Below are positions 32,571 to 40,905 of a stretch of 64,000 nt of DNA, in pieces; the stretch's first letter is position 1; each line of letters begins with the position of its first letter. The notes below the pieces were generated by a model. That model searched no databases, was not told the origin of the DNA, and saw nothing but the letters and a program-made list of their open reading frames with translations. A program made the translations under genes and the position numbers. Source of the stretch: AP-15 sp963772965 (GTDB taxonomy: Bacteria; Pseudomonadota; Alphaproteobacteria; ATCC43930; CGMCC-115725); assembly GCA_963772965.1 (NCBI GenBank), contig CAVYZU010000015.1:37353-101352 (forward strand). The letters run 5' to 3'.

Positions 32571-33049
32571 ACTGACTTGAGCTTCCCTGACATGCGCTTC
32601 GGACGTTACCGCGAGATCTATCTCGCAATGGCGAGGCATGCGGGGTATCGACCAGCCGCACCGGGGGACGGGTTGGGTGGGATCACGCTGACCGTGGAGG
32701 AGCTGCTAGATGCGGATATACTTGAAGCCGAAGCGCAACGGTACGCCGCCGACTTCGTAAGGCAAGACGAGGAGATGGAGTACCCAATCGGCTGCCCCGA
32801 TTTCAGCTTCAACAAAGCGTTCTGCCTAGCAATCGAAGCAGCGCGAATCCTGTGCGGCGGTCCCCTTTCGGACCACGGGTTCGATAACGTTGCAGCGGCG
32901 AGGACACTGCTGACGATGGCTATCGAGGAGATCGATACCACTGTTTCAACCGAGCTGTAGTTTTGGCGCTGGCGCTTACAAAAAATGAGCCGCATGCCGC
33001 ATAAGGTTCGATTCTGGAAAATCTCTTTATCGCGAAAGGCGTTTTCTGA

Positions 33050-33845
33050 TTAGTGTTTTGGTACAATTATGACGTGCGTCACTAGCTTCTGGTCTTGGGT
33101 ACTAAGGTCTTTCTCTACACCGCGGGGGTTCGAAATTTTCCCACCGGGATCATAGACTACACAGAAGAGGGTGCAGCACTCGGGGTGACTCTTGTACTTC
33201 GCGATATCTATTATAAGCTGCTCGCCGAGTTGCTTTGTGGACAAACTCGGCCGCATCATCTTGGTCTCTACGACGGCCTGAATTTCAGGCAAAAGAAAAT
33301 CCATCCGTGACGCTCCACCAGCGTAACTGGGTGCCCATTCCTCTTTGCGGATGTCGTCAAAATAAACCGTCAGGAGCGCGTGAAATTAAGTCTTGCACGT
33401 CGTATTCGTCGGCCACAACGAGGGTTCGACGATTGTGGTGCCGTTGCCGTATCTGACGCACTACCCCGTGAAAACGCTCCGCGAGCATCAAGATAATGTC
33501 GCGATCTTTTGCACCGCCAGCATTTCCGGTTGAGGAGGTTAGATAGCCTTTCTCGTAGTCTTCCTTTACAGCAAAAAAGATCGGCTTAAGGCGTAGCAAT
33601 ATTCGGTAGTTGTTAACCCAAGGTGCCTTTTCGTGTGTTAGGAATTCCTTGTAATGCTCGGATTCCTTTCCGCACACTTTGAAAATCAGGTCACGCGCCT
33701 TGACCTTCCAATTGAGGAAAAGGTCGTTATCAACGTAGTCTCCCTCCCCAAGTGCAGATCGTTCATGTCGTTTGGTCGCCTCGACTGCGGCAAATTGCGC
33801 CGCGAGTTCGGTAAATCTCTCCGTGAGAAGCGGCCCGGCAGCCAT
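33050..33845 (-). pseudogene. PD-(D/E)XK nuclease-like gene with a frameshift
   Basis: Two leftward frames join near 33375. The first (from ATG 33845) ends …VVADEYDVQDLISRA; the second continues LLTVYFDDIRKEEWAPSYAG, RMDFLLPEIQAVVETKMMR and IDIAKYKSHPECCTLFCVVY. The Asp of RMDFLL and ETK about ten residues on form a PD-(D/E)XK nuclease core. Adding one base near TCACGCGC rebuilds about 265 residues. Stand-alone proteins of this type are seen in defence and restriction contexts. AT-richer than its neighbours. It is either decayed or affected by a sequence error. Confidence 0.72.
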
Positions 33846-33996
33846 AGTTCCCTCCTATGGTTTCCGGCATTTTGGCTGACGTTGGGGAGAAGCGGAAGCC
33901 CGCTGCGCTTTTCCGCCCTTCGCCCTTGGCGCGAGCAGATCCATCTCCGAACCTTCGCGCGACCACATCTGAACCGGCCCTAAAGGGAAAGAGCGG

Positions 33997-34471
33997 ATGG
34001 GTGGTTGTCTAAAAACGTTAGGCGTCTTATTGCTGCTAGCGGTCGTTGTGATCGTTATCGCATCAATGACAGGACCTTCGCAGAGCGACAAGGAGAGGTC
34101 ACTTGTTATCGCTAAGGTCGTGCTCGCGAACCTGACATACAGGCCTGAGTGGGAGTCAATCTCGATCAGTACCGCCGAACCAACAAATTACGACTTCACG
34201 CTATGGTATCGAGAGGACGCCGTGGTGTATCCAGGACAACCAGAGGCCGATACTGAAGTGATCGTCCGCGCGATGCTGAGCCAACCTCATCGCCAACGGC
34301 CAGCAACCGTCGAACAAGAGGATCTACGTCAGCGCCGACGCCGCGAAGCATGCGCGCGGCGCAACGGGCAAGCCGCTCGCTGCCATGTTTGGTTATGCTT
34401 ACTACGACTACGGTAACGATTTAATCAGGTATGTACCGTGTACGGGCAAGAGAGGCTGGGCTAGTTGCTAA
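33997..34471 (+). pseudogene. Exported or anchored hypothetical protein, frameshifted
   Basis: N-terminal hydrophobic helix (LGVLLLLAVVVIVIASMTG) then a soluble domain (TYRPEWESISIST, YREDAVVYPGQPEADTEVIV). Near 34285 coding potential moves to another frame, which reads LIANGQQPSNKRIYVSADAA and FGYAYYDYGNDLIRYV and stops at 34471. The joined product of about 157 residues looks like a normal small periplasmic protein. Family not recognised. Confidence 0.55.
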
Positions 34472-34625
34472 CAGGTTGGTTTATTGAACGCTTCGGTTGG
34501 GTGCCTTGGCTGGCCTCGCCGCGCTGTATCGCTTCACCCTACGCCCGCGACCCTGTTGGAGCTGACGCGGACGCAATCTCGTTTTTCGGGAACATTGGCT
34601 CCGCCCGAATGTGGAGCAAAGCCAC

Positions 34626-34871
34626 ATGTCCCGCATGCCCCAAAACGGCGAAGAAACCGCCTATGTGAGCTTCGCTTTAGTGGACGCGCTTATCGAAGCG
34701 CTTGTCACAAAGGGTATCATCGCTCGAAACGATGCCCTCGACATCTTGCGAGATGCCATCGCGCGCCTTGGGCAAAGCGCGGTACTTGTCGAGCATTCGA
34801 CAAAGGGTTCGCGCGCACGCGCGGCGGACTTCATCCGAGACGCTATGCTGGTCGAGCAAAATCTCGGTTAG
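34626..34871 (+). CDS. Small hypothetical helical protein (81 aa)
   Basis: From ATG 34626: MSRMPQNGEETAYVSFALVD, then ALIEALVTKGIIARNDALDI, and SRARAADFIRDAML. Mostly alpha-helical and soluble. Such proteins with an EALVxKGIIxxxDA pattern occur in alphaproteobacteria without known role. An earlier ATG (34611) adds five residues. Ribosome-binding site weak. Confidence 0.6.
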   Translation: MSRMPQNGEETAYVSFALVDALIEALVTKGIIARNDALDILRDAIARLGQSAVLVEHSTKGSRARAADFIRDAMLVEQNLG

Positions 34872-35002
34872 GCTACGCTTGTCAGTTATGCAGACCACCG
34901 TCCGTCTATGAACACAATCTATGCGTTGTTTTTGTGCTTCCCTGTATACCGCCTATCTTGTGTCGGCTCACGCGATCCGCAAGCTGGCTCGCGTCGCATA
35001 GA

Positions 35003-35584
35003 TCAGGCGGCGCGCGTGGCGCGGCGCATGGTGGAAATGCTGCGGTCGTAGCTGTCGGCCAATTCCTGCAACGTCGCGCCCTGCGCGCGCCGTCTGGTGG
35101 CCTCTTTCTGTTGAGCCGGTGTCAGGGAAGGGGGACGGCCCATAGGCTGTCCACGGGCCTTGGCGCGGCTTCTGCCTTCGGCGGTACGGGTGCGGATAAG
35201 ATCGCGCTCTACGTCGGCCAAGCCGCCGAGTACAGCCAGCATCAAGCGCCCGGTGCTGGTGCCGGTGTCGGCCCACGGCTCGGCCAATGATCGAAACTGC
35301 GCCTCGGCGTCGACGATGCGCTTGACGATGGCGAACAGGTCAAACGTCGAGCGGGCGAGGCGGTCAATCCGCGTCACCGTCACCACGTCGCCGGGGGCCA
35401 GCTTGCCGAGCATCCGGTTAAGCTCGCGCCGGTCGGCCCGCGCGCCCGTCACCTTCTCGCGGTAGATGCTGCGGCTGCTGCATCCCGCCGCCCGCAACTG
35501 CTCAAGCTGGCTGTCGAGGGTCTGCCCGTAGGTGGACACGCGGGCATAGCCGATGAGCCGTTTTTCGGGGTGAGTTTCGACCAT
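35003..35584 (-). CDS. Serine recombinase (Tn3-type resolvase family)
   Basis: 193 residues. Catalytic domain: LIGYARVSTYGQTLDSQLEQ (Ser in VST), KLAPGDVVTVTRIDRLARST, LGGLADVERDLIRTRTAEGR. The end carries a helix-turn-helix (ATLQELADSYDRSISTMRRA). It is distinct from the recombinase at 20872 and closer to Tn3 resolvases. Its neighbour on the left, the 81-aa gene, is on the other strand. No transposase of a Tn3 element is present, so it may be a survivor of one. Confidence 0.93.
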   Translation of the reverse strand: MVETHPEKRLIGYARVSTYGQTLDSQLEQLRAAGCSSRSIYREKVTGARADRRELNRMLGKLAPGDVVTVTRIDRLARSTFDLFAIVKRIVDAEAQFRSLAEPWADTGTSTGRLMLAVLGGLADVERDLIRTRTAEGRSRAKARGQPMGRPPSLTPAQQKEATRRRAQGATLQELADSYDRSISTMRRATRAA

Positions 35585-35662
35585 AACTTATGACGCTTAT
35601 AAGCCCTTGATATCATGGGCGCAAGATTTTTGTCGAAATTCTTGAATGGGTTAGCGAGACGA

Positions 35663-36724
35663 TCAATCGAACGAAAAAATGCGCCGCCAGTCGTTCTTCA
35701 TACTGATTACCGTCCAGTCGTGGGACTTCGCTTCGTCCATCAGCGACTGGTCAAATGTGCCAACGGTCGTGTCGGGCAGCCCGCCAACCGGGCCGTAGGC
35801 ATACTCCCGCGTCGCATCGTCGTGATACACCAGCATCTTCAATCGTGCGCCGTCCCCTGCACCAGTCCATTCGAGCATCTGACGATCCCCGGTGGAATTT
35901 CCGAAGGAGGCATAGGGGCGCTTGCCAATGAAAAGGTCGATGGCGACCGGCTTGCCGCCGAAATTAGAGTATAAGAATAGCTGCGGCTCGCGCATCAATT
36001 CCGGGGTGCCATTTTCGATCTGATATTTCGTTACGACGCTTGACCCCAAAACCTGCTCGGACGGAATGCCGTAAACGCGCTGCGTGTAAATTCGCATGAA
36101 AAACTGTCCAAGACCGCTTACGACGTAGGTCTTGAATCCATGCCTGCGTAGGAAATGCATCACTTCGATCATCGGCTGATACACAAGTTCAGTATAGAGC
36201 CGGTGAAATCGCGGGTGCTTCGCCGTTGCCAGCCAATGTCCGGCAATCTCCCGGAAGGCGGCTTGGCTCATGCCGGTATGGCTCGCGAAAATGACCTCCG
36301 CCCAGTCGCCCTCGCTGAAGCGGCCTAACGCCGCCTGATCGTTGGCCAGTACTGCGCTGAACGGCTCGCGGCTCCGCCACTCCGGGTGCTGCGGAGCGAG
36401 CGCATGCACCCGGTCGAGCGCGAACATGGCTTGGGTGTACAGCGGATGCTCAACCCAGAGCGTGCCGTCTTGATCGAAGGTGGCGATGCGGTCTTCCGCC
36501 GCCACGAAATCCTTGCTCGATGGGTCAGTGGTGGCGTGGACAAAGCGCAGGATCGCCTCCTTTGCTGGCCCTTCGTTCCATGACGGAAGCGGCTGATTGG
36601 ACATTTGGGCCTCTGCTCCCCGCAATTGCGCCGCTGCCGTTAGCACTGCGGCGGTTGTCGTTGCACCGAGCAGTATCGACCGGCGGCTCATCCCGCCAGT
36701 TTGTGCAAGCTCGTGGGTGTTCAT
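35663..36724 (-). CDS. Exported HAD-superfamily phosphatase (Tat signal)
   Basis: 353 residues. The N-terminus has a twin-arginine signal (MSRRSILLGATTTAAVLTAA). HAD motif I is ATFDQDGTLW (nucleophile Asp and acid Asp), motif II lies near KTYVVSGLG and motif IV near FGNSTGDRQML. The cap region follows motif I (HPLYTQAMFALDRVH). It should hydrolyse a phosphorylated compound in the periplasm; the substrate is not known. It sits between two serine-recombinase sequences and may have been cargo of a lost transposon. Confidence 0.85.
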   Translation of the reverse strand: MNTHELAQTGGMSRRSILLGATTTAAVLTAAAQLRGAEAQMSNQPLPSWNEGPAKEAILRFVHATTDPSSKDFVAAEDRIATFDQDGTLWVEHPLYTQAMFALDRVHALAPQHPEWRSREPFSAVLANDQAALGRFSEGDWAEVIFASHTGMSQAAFREIAGHWLATAKHPRFHRLYTELVYQPMIEVMHFLRRHGFKTYVVSGLGQFFMRIYTQRVYGIPSEQVLGSSVVTKYQIENGTPELMREPQLFLYSNFGGKPVAIDLFIGKRPYASFGNSTGDRQMLEWTGAGDGARLKMLVYHDDATREYAYGPVGGLPDTTVGTFDQSLMDEAKSHDWTVISMKNDWRRIFSFD

Positions 36725-36783
36725 GTTCCCCCGCTCCCCCTGTCCGGTTCGCCTGACGCGATGACAGGATCATGCCTGTAACC

Positions 36784-37093
36784 TCATCCGCCGGGGAGAT
36801 TCGCGGTACGTGCGGCGGGGATATACCGATAGAGCGTTGCGGGCGAGACGCCGAGGCGGCGCGCGATTTCGGTGACGCCGATATCGGGATTGGCAAGCAA
36901 TGCCCGCGCGGCTTCAAGGTCGTCCTCTGTCAGTTTTGTGGGTTGGCGTCCGGTGCGGCCGGCCCGCCTGCGGTGGCAAGGCCCGCCTGTGTCCGCTCCC
37001 GGATCAAGCTGCGCTCGAATTCCGCCAGCGCGCCAAACACGTGAGAGACCAGTTGCCCCTGCGCGGTCGTCGTGAAGTCGCTGTTCGACTTGG
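36784..37093 (-). pseudogene. Serine recombinase relic (frameshifted, N-terminus lost)
   Basis: One frame near 37090–36970 reads TTTAQGQLVSHVFGALAEFE and RSLIRERTQAGLA, the end of a Tn3-type resolvase catalytic domain. The next part lies in another frame: GRQPTKLTEDDLEAARALLA then GVTEIARRLGVSPATLYRYI, the C-terminal HTH. The active-site Ser region is missing. A decayed copy, not the partner of the intact gene at 35003. Confidence 0.75.
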
Positions 37094-37199
37094 TCCATAT
37101 TGTCTCCTAAGATGATTTGAGCAGGGCGGCCACGTTGCCGCCGCTGAGCGTTTAAACGCAGTGGGGACCCACCGACGGCCTGCGCCGCTTCCAGCCGGC

Positions 37200-37359
37200 G
37201 GACGCACCAGGACCCACACTGGACGCACTGTACATGGTAGAAACCCCAGCAATTCTGCGCCCTTGGACGCAGTGGACGCAGTAGAAGAAGAAATCAGATC
37301 AGCGAGAACCAGAAAATAGTTATAGAAGAAAGTTCCTCGCTGGTGCGTCCTGTGCGTCC
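37200..37359. repeat. Iteron-like GGACGCA repeats
   Basis: GGACGCA occurs at 37200, 37221, 37265 and 37274, and inverted (TGCGTCC) at 37344 and 37353, around an AT-rich stretch (37281–37335). The cluster lies in a 310-base gap beside the primase/helicase gene, as iterons of P4-like or plasmid origins do. GTTTAAAC is at 37150. Confidence 0.5.
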
Positions 37360-37409
37360 ATGCTTTGATTTCGTTCGCTTTTTTCCGCCCAGCGGATTGC
37401 CTACTGCGT

Positions 37410-38888
37410 TCAGGCCGCGTCCGCTGTCATGGTCTCAGCCGAGCCGATCCGGGGTTTTAACCGCAGGCCGACAAACCCGCGGAAAACGCCAGCACGCTTG
37501 TAGGCGACGCCCTTGGTCGGGCCTACCGCCTTTACTCGTTGGACAAAAGTATTCACGTTCGGTATGCCGTGTTCCGAGTACCCTTCGCCTATGGCCCAGA
37601 ACTTGAAGTCGGCATAAGCGTCGCGGCTCATCACTCGGGGCAGCTTTTCTCCGACCACTGTCAGACCAGTCGCAACCCGGTCTTCAAGCCATCCCAATAC
37701 CGGGTCGGCACTTTCAGCCCACTCTGCCAGAGCTTCCTTAGAACTGGCCAGATCGGCAAAACAGCCTCTCTTCAGTAGCCGTGACGCTCCCGCCACCGCC
37801 CACGCGAGCAGCAGGTCCGTTTCCTCCCTCGCTACTCGCTGCCCGATGCCGGGGACCCGCTCTGCCTCGGGTATGGTCCGGTTGAACACGATCGGCATCA
37901 GCCGACGAAGCACACCCCGATCCATACCGCCGTGAAATCCCGGCAACTGGTTACAGGCGAAAACCTGTTGGGCCTGAGGTCGGAAATCGGCTACCGGTTG
38001 ATACACGTTGCGGGCTGTCACCGGGTCTCCCGTGATCATCGCTTTGAAGGCGTCCGACGCAATGGCCTGAGCGGTGCCCAACTCGTCGCTGGTATTCAGT
38101 AGCTTACCCATCAGCCTCACAACGTATTTCTCGTCTCCGAACTTATTGGGCGGTACAGAGGAAACCGCGCTTGACGGCAGCAAACCGCGGAGCAGATCAA
38201 GGAACTGGCTCTTCCCGTTTTCAGCAGTGCGACCGAGAAGGATCGCGGCCTTTGGTGCGCTGTGTCGCGTACCGCATCCAAGGGCTGCGGCGCCGGCGAT
38301 TTCGGCCAGCAGGTCAATCTTGGCGTCGCCGTCAACGTCACCGAGAAAGCAGCCGTTTAGCAGCTGCGCCAGCAACGAGCCTGCAACCAGTTCACCCGAG
38401 CTACCCGGCCCCCAATCAGCCTGAAGCGTGTGCCGCTGCCGGTGCTCGGGGTCGTGCGGGACCAGCTGGGGCTCGCCAGTTTCAAACGAGATGAACCCGC
38501 TCAGGCAGTTGATCCCCAAGCGGTGGCCGGTAAAAAAGTCCGGCTCGCTCAGCATCGCGGCAAGTTCGTTGAGTATACTGTCGATACGGCCCTTATTCAG
38601 CCGTATACGACAGTCATTGTCGCCCCAGCGAAGGCCATCGTAGGCATGTACGCCGCGGCGCATTTCCTCTCGTGGTATTGCCTGCCAATGCGTACCTAAA
38701 TAGCGCCAGAACTCGCCCTCGCAATACACAACGCCGTTACGCGCATCCGCAATCTTTTCAGCAATTTCGACATCAGAGCCGATTTCAAGTCTCGCATCTG
38801 AGATAGGTTGCGGAGGATCATTGTTCTTCTCGCGACCTTCCTCTTCAGTTGCAGTCGATACTGCTTTTGGGTATAATAGGTCTATCAC
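37410..38888 (-). CDS. P4-type primase/SF3 helicase replication protein
   Basis: 492 residues. Walker A is LLGRTAENGKSQFLDLL, Walker B-like is KLLNTSDELG, and sensor-like VFACNQLPGFHGGMDRGVLR follows, the layout of D5/P4-family SF3 helicases. N-terminal EGEFWRYLGTHWQAI resembles the D5_N region. Found in phage-satellite and island replication modules, it would unwind the element origin. The first half of a full P4 alpha protein (primase) is not present, so primase activity is not supported. Leftward module with the AlpA-like gene and integrase. Confidence 0.85.
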   Translation of the reverse strand: MIDLLYPKAVSTATEEEGREKNNDPPQPISDARLEIGSDVEIAEKIADARNGVVYCEGEFWRYLGTHWQAIPREEMRRGVHAYDGLRWGDNDCRIRLNKGRIDSILNELAAMLSEPDFFTGHRLGINCLSGFISFETGEPQLVPHDPEHRQRHTLQADWGPGSSGELVAGSLLAQLLNGCFLGDVDGDAKIDLLAEIAGAAALGCGTRHSAPKAAILLGRTAENGKSQFLDLLRGLLPSSAVSSVPPNKFGDEKYVVRLMGKLLNTSDELGTAQAIASDAFKAMITGDPVTARNVYQPVADFRPQAQQVFACNQLPGFHGGMDRGVLRRLMPIVFNRTIPEAERVPGIGQRVAREETDLLLAWAVAGASRLLKRGCFADLASSKEALAEWAESADPVLGWLEDRVATGLTVVGEKLPRVMSRDAYADFKFWAIGEGYSEHGIPNVNTFVQRVKAVGPTKGVAYKRAGVFRGFVGLRLKPRIGSAETMTADAA

Positions 38889-38989
38889 TTAAAAAATCCT
38901 TCTCGTCCCTCTGCCGTCCGCCAGGCACGGGTCGGCAGAACTAAACTGGGGGCGGTCTGAATGGGCCGCCCCTTTGCTTTGCCTGACCT

Positions 38990-39526
38990 CTACCTGTTCG
39001 CGCCACCTGCTAAGGCCGTGTTGCTCCTTTCAGATGGTCTACTTGGAGGTTGTTCGCGAACTACCGCGTTGGGCTCAAGGTACATGAAATCAGCCAGTAC
39101 TATCTGGCCCCTCCGTGGTTTGGTAAGCTCAAAAGTCTCTTGCCATTCTGTCGAAATCTCGAAACCTTCAGGGAGGTCGTCTCTTTCGCAACCCTGACGC
39201 AGCCAGGTCAGACAAAGCGTCCAACCCTTCCCTAGGTCAAAGGTCATGCTATCGCCAGCATCAGCCACCTGATTTAGTCCCTCTGGACCGAATAGATATC
39301 TACGAAGTTCCCGCGCCTGACGCCGGAAAAGAAGAAAAGAAAACGGCTCCGTCGGAGGCCCATCTCCACCTCGGAGATAAGCGAGCAGGCCGGTTAGCTG
39401 TGGGTGTCTTGGGAAGTTCCCTGATTTTTGATGTTGAGGGCGGCGCATTGATTTCAAGGCGTCGTTTACCGTGATATGTTTGTCGGAAACGGGCTCGGAA
39501 CGGCCCGATTTCGTGTAGGTCGCCAT
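38990..39526 (-). CDS. Hypothetical protein of the integration/replication module (178 aa)
   Basis: Soluble protein with a basic N-terminus, RPQHQKSGNFPRHPQLTGLL, PFSFLLFRRQARELRRYLFG and GWTLCLTWLRQGCERDD. No family recognised. It lies between the AlpA-like and helicase genes on the same strand, so a role in replication or excision control is likely by position only. Confidence 0.65.
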   Translation of the reverse strand: MATYTKSGRSEPVSDKHITVNDALKSMRRPQHQKSGNFPRHPQLTGLLAYLRGGDGPPTEPFSFLLFRRQARELRRYLFGPEGLNQVADAGDSMTFDLGKGWTLCLTWLRQGCERDDLPEGFEISTEWQETFELTKPRRGQIVLADFMYLEPNAVVREQPPSRPSERSNTALAGGANR

Positions 39527-39649
39527 TTTATACTTTCCTGTTTAGATCTCGATCGGTCTGACGTTGTCGGGGCTCAGTCACCGCGACTTGGCCAGCGTTG
39601 GAGAGGGGCGGGCATGGGGCCGCCATCGCGTTGTTGGAGGTTGGGGCTA

Positions 39650-39859
39650 TCAGGCTGCCTTGGCTTTCGGCTGCATTTCATCCTTATCGCCGAGCCGTTG
39701 CCGCCACTCCTGAGCCGCCTCGCTGCTGATTAGGGTCCGCCGGCCCACCTTAATCGTGCGGGGCCCCTCGCCCTGCCCGATGAGTTTGTAGAGCATTCCG
39801 CGAGAGATTGAATGCGTGCGGCAGAAGTCGGGTATTGAGAACAGAAAAGGCTCTTGCAT
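39650..39859 (-). CDS. AlpA/excisionase-type MerR-like regulator
   Basis: 69 residues from ATG 39859, favoured by GGAG seven bases upstream; GTG 39883 is the alternative. Winged-helix signature: FLFSIPDFCRTHSISRGMLY, KLIGQGEGPRTIKVGRRTLI, SSEAAQEWRQRL. AlpA-type proteins act as excisionases or as activators of the island integrase. A perfect -35/-10 promoter lies 60–90 bases upstream, so it should be strongly expressed unless repressed. Confidence 0.88.
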   Translation of the reverse strand: MQEPFLFSIPDFCRTHSISRGMLYKLIGQGEGPRTIKVGRRTLISSEAAQEWRQRLGDKDEMQPKAKAA

Positions 39860-39921
39860 TGCGCGCTCCGAATTAGAGTTCACTTGTCTCTATGGGCATT
39901 CACAAGGTTGCGATGGTGCGC

Positions 39922-39950
39922 ATTATAACATCTACACGCGTTATTGTCAA
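39922..39950 (-). promoter_or_regulatory. Consensus sigma-70 promoter for the AlpA-like gene
   Basis: On the minus strand TTGACA (39950–39945), a 17-base spacer and TATAAT (39927–39922), a perfect consensus. Within the spacer ATAAC and GTTAT are inverted copies, a possible operator. The predicted transcript starts about 30 bases before GTG 39883. Confidence 0.75.
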
Positions 39951-40074
39951 CCATCACGGGTATATGAGCCAAAATCTACTTGCGGCGTTTAAACGGTGAC
40001 TGCAAAAGAAGAGTAAGTTTCAGTGCACGTAGGAAGGCAAACCGCCATCTTAAAAATGGCCCCAACTAAATATA

Positions 40075-40905
40075 TTAAGGAAGGGTTTTGTCCATTATGG
40101 GAGCACGTGGTGGCCACCGCTTTGTGCTCAGCACCCGTCGGATGGTCTTCGCCAGCGCCTCATTTCGCTTCTTTTCCGCAGACGGCGTTTCCCCGTCATC
40201 CTCCCGCTCCCCCTCAGTTTTTACTCGGTCAGGAGCGAACGTTTGGAGGCAGGCTTTAACAAAGCGGAAGAACGGACCTCCGGGTTCGCCTCGGCGGCGA
40301 CCTATCGGTGGTCGTCTGGACAGTGCAGGTTTTTTGCCTGACCACTGACGGTACAGCCCAGCCAACTCGTACATCAGCGCTTGAAAATCATCGTCCCGCC
40401 GTCGGCCACCTTTGTCCTGGGGCAGACCACGCATCAGCTTGTCCGCCTCAGCAATGACCTCCGCCAGGTCCTGTAAGAGCGCTTGACGCCTGGGGAATGG
40501 CAGGAGTTCGCGCGAGAGATACGCCAGCGCCCACTGGTCCAAGTCGTTTAGGCCATCCGCCCGCAGGGCGTCTGGGTCGCAGATTTGCCTGCCACCATCC
40601 AAAATGCTTTGAAACTTTCCATTGAAGGGCGCGGGTAGCTGTCCGCTCGGCGAAAGGTCCGCGAACAGCCTAACCGCGTGCCGCTTCAGCGCTTCCAGTG
40701 CTCGGCCGTAGTTTGAAGGTCGCGGACGTGGTAACCTCAACTCCGCAGGGGTCGAGTACAAGTTGAAGATCAACGCGAGGTCCCGCCAAAGCCCCTCGCG
40801 GCGCTTTGGATCGAAGTCTTTGCAGCCAAGTTCATGTTCGATCCGCGCCCAATCCTCAGGGGTCCCTATATCGGGTTCGATCGGTTCCCTCTCGGTTAAG
40901 CTCAA
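40075..40905 (-). CDS. Hypothetical protein downstream of the integrase (276 aa)
   Basis: Soluble, charged protein: DWARIEHELGCKDFDPKRRE, FADLSPSGQLPAPFNGKFQS, EVIAEADKLMRGLPQDKGGR and a basic tail. No known domain. Its start overlaps the integrase stop by four bases, so it is translated from the integrase message. Function unknown. Confidence 0.7.
   Translation of the reverse strand: MSLTEREPIEPDIGTPEDWARIEHELGCKDFDPKRREGLWRDLALIFNLYSTPAELRLPRPRPSNYGRALEALKRHAVRLFADLSPSGQLPAPFNGKFQSILDGGRQICDPDALRADGLNDLDQWALAYLSRELLPFPRRQALLQDLAEVIAEADKLMRGLPQDKGGRRRDDDFQALMYELAGLYRQWSGKKPALSRRPPIGRRRGEPGGPFFRFVKACLQTFAPDRVKTEGEREDDGETPSAEKKRNEALAKTIRRVLSTKRWPPRAPIMDKTLP

Larger units (their letters stand above)
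30670..32960 (+). pseudogene. Hypothetical gene interrupted in codon 3 by IS1634
   Basis: Removing the IS and one ACTGA joins GTG ACT GA (30670–30677) to C TTG (32576), giving a 130-residue protein starting VTDLSFPDMRFGRYREIYLA. The GTG has GGAG eight bases upstream. Later motifs are AAPGDGLGGITLTVEELL and AEAQRYAADFVRQDEEMEYP. No known family. An internal ATG at 32592 could still yield 122 residues if transcribed from the IS or elsewhere. Confidence 0.75.

Noticed and set aside
37200..37359. CRISPR array
   Set aside because: Repeats are only seven bases, irregularly spaced and in both orientations; no cas genes are present. No CRISPR-like array was seen elsewhere.
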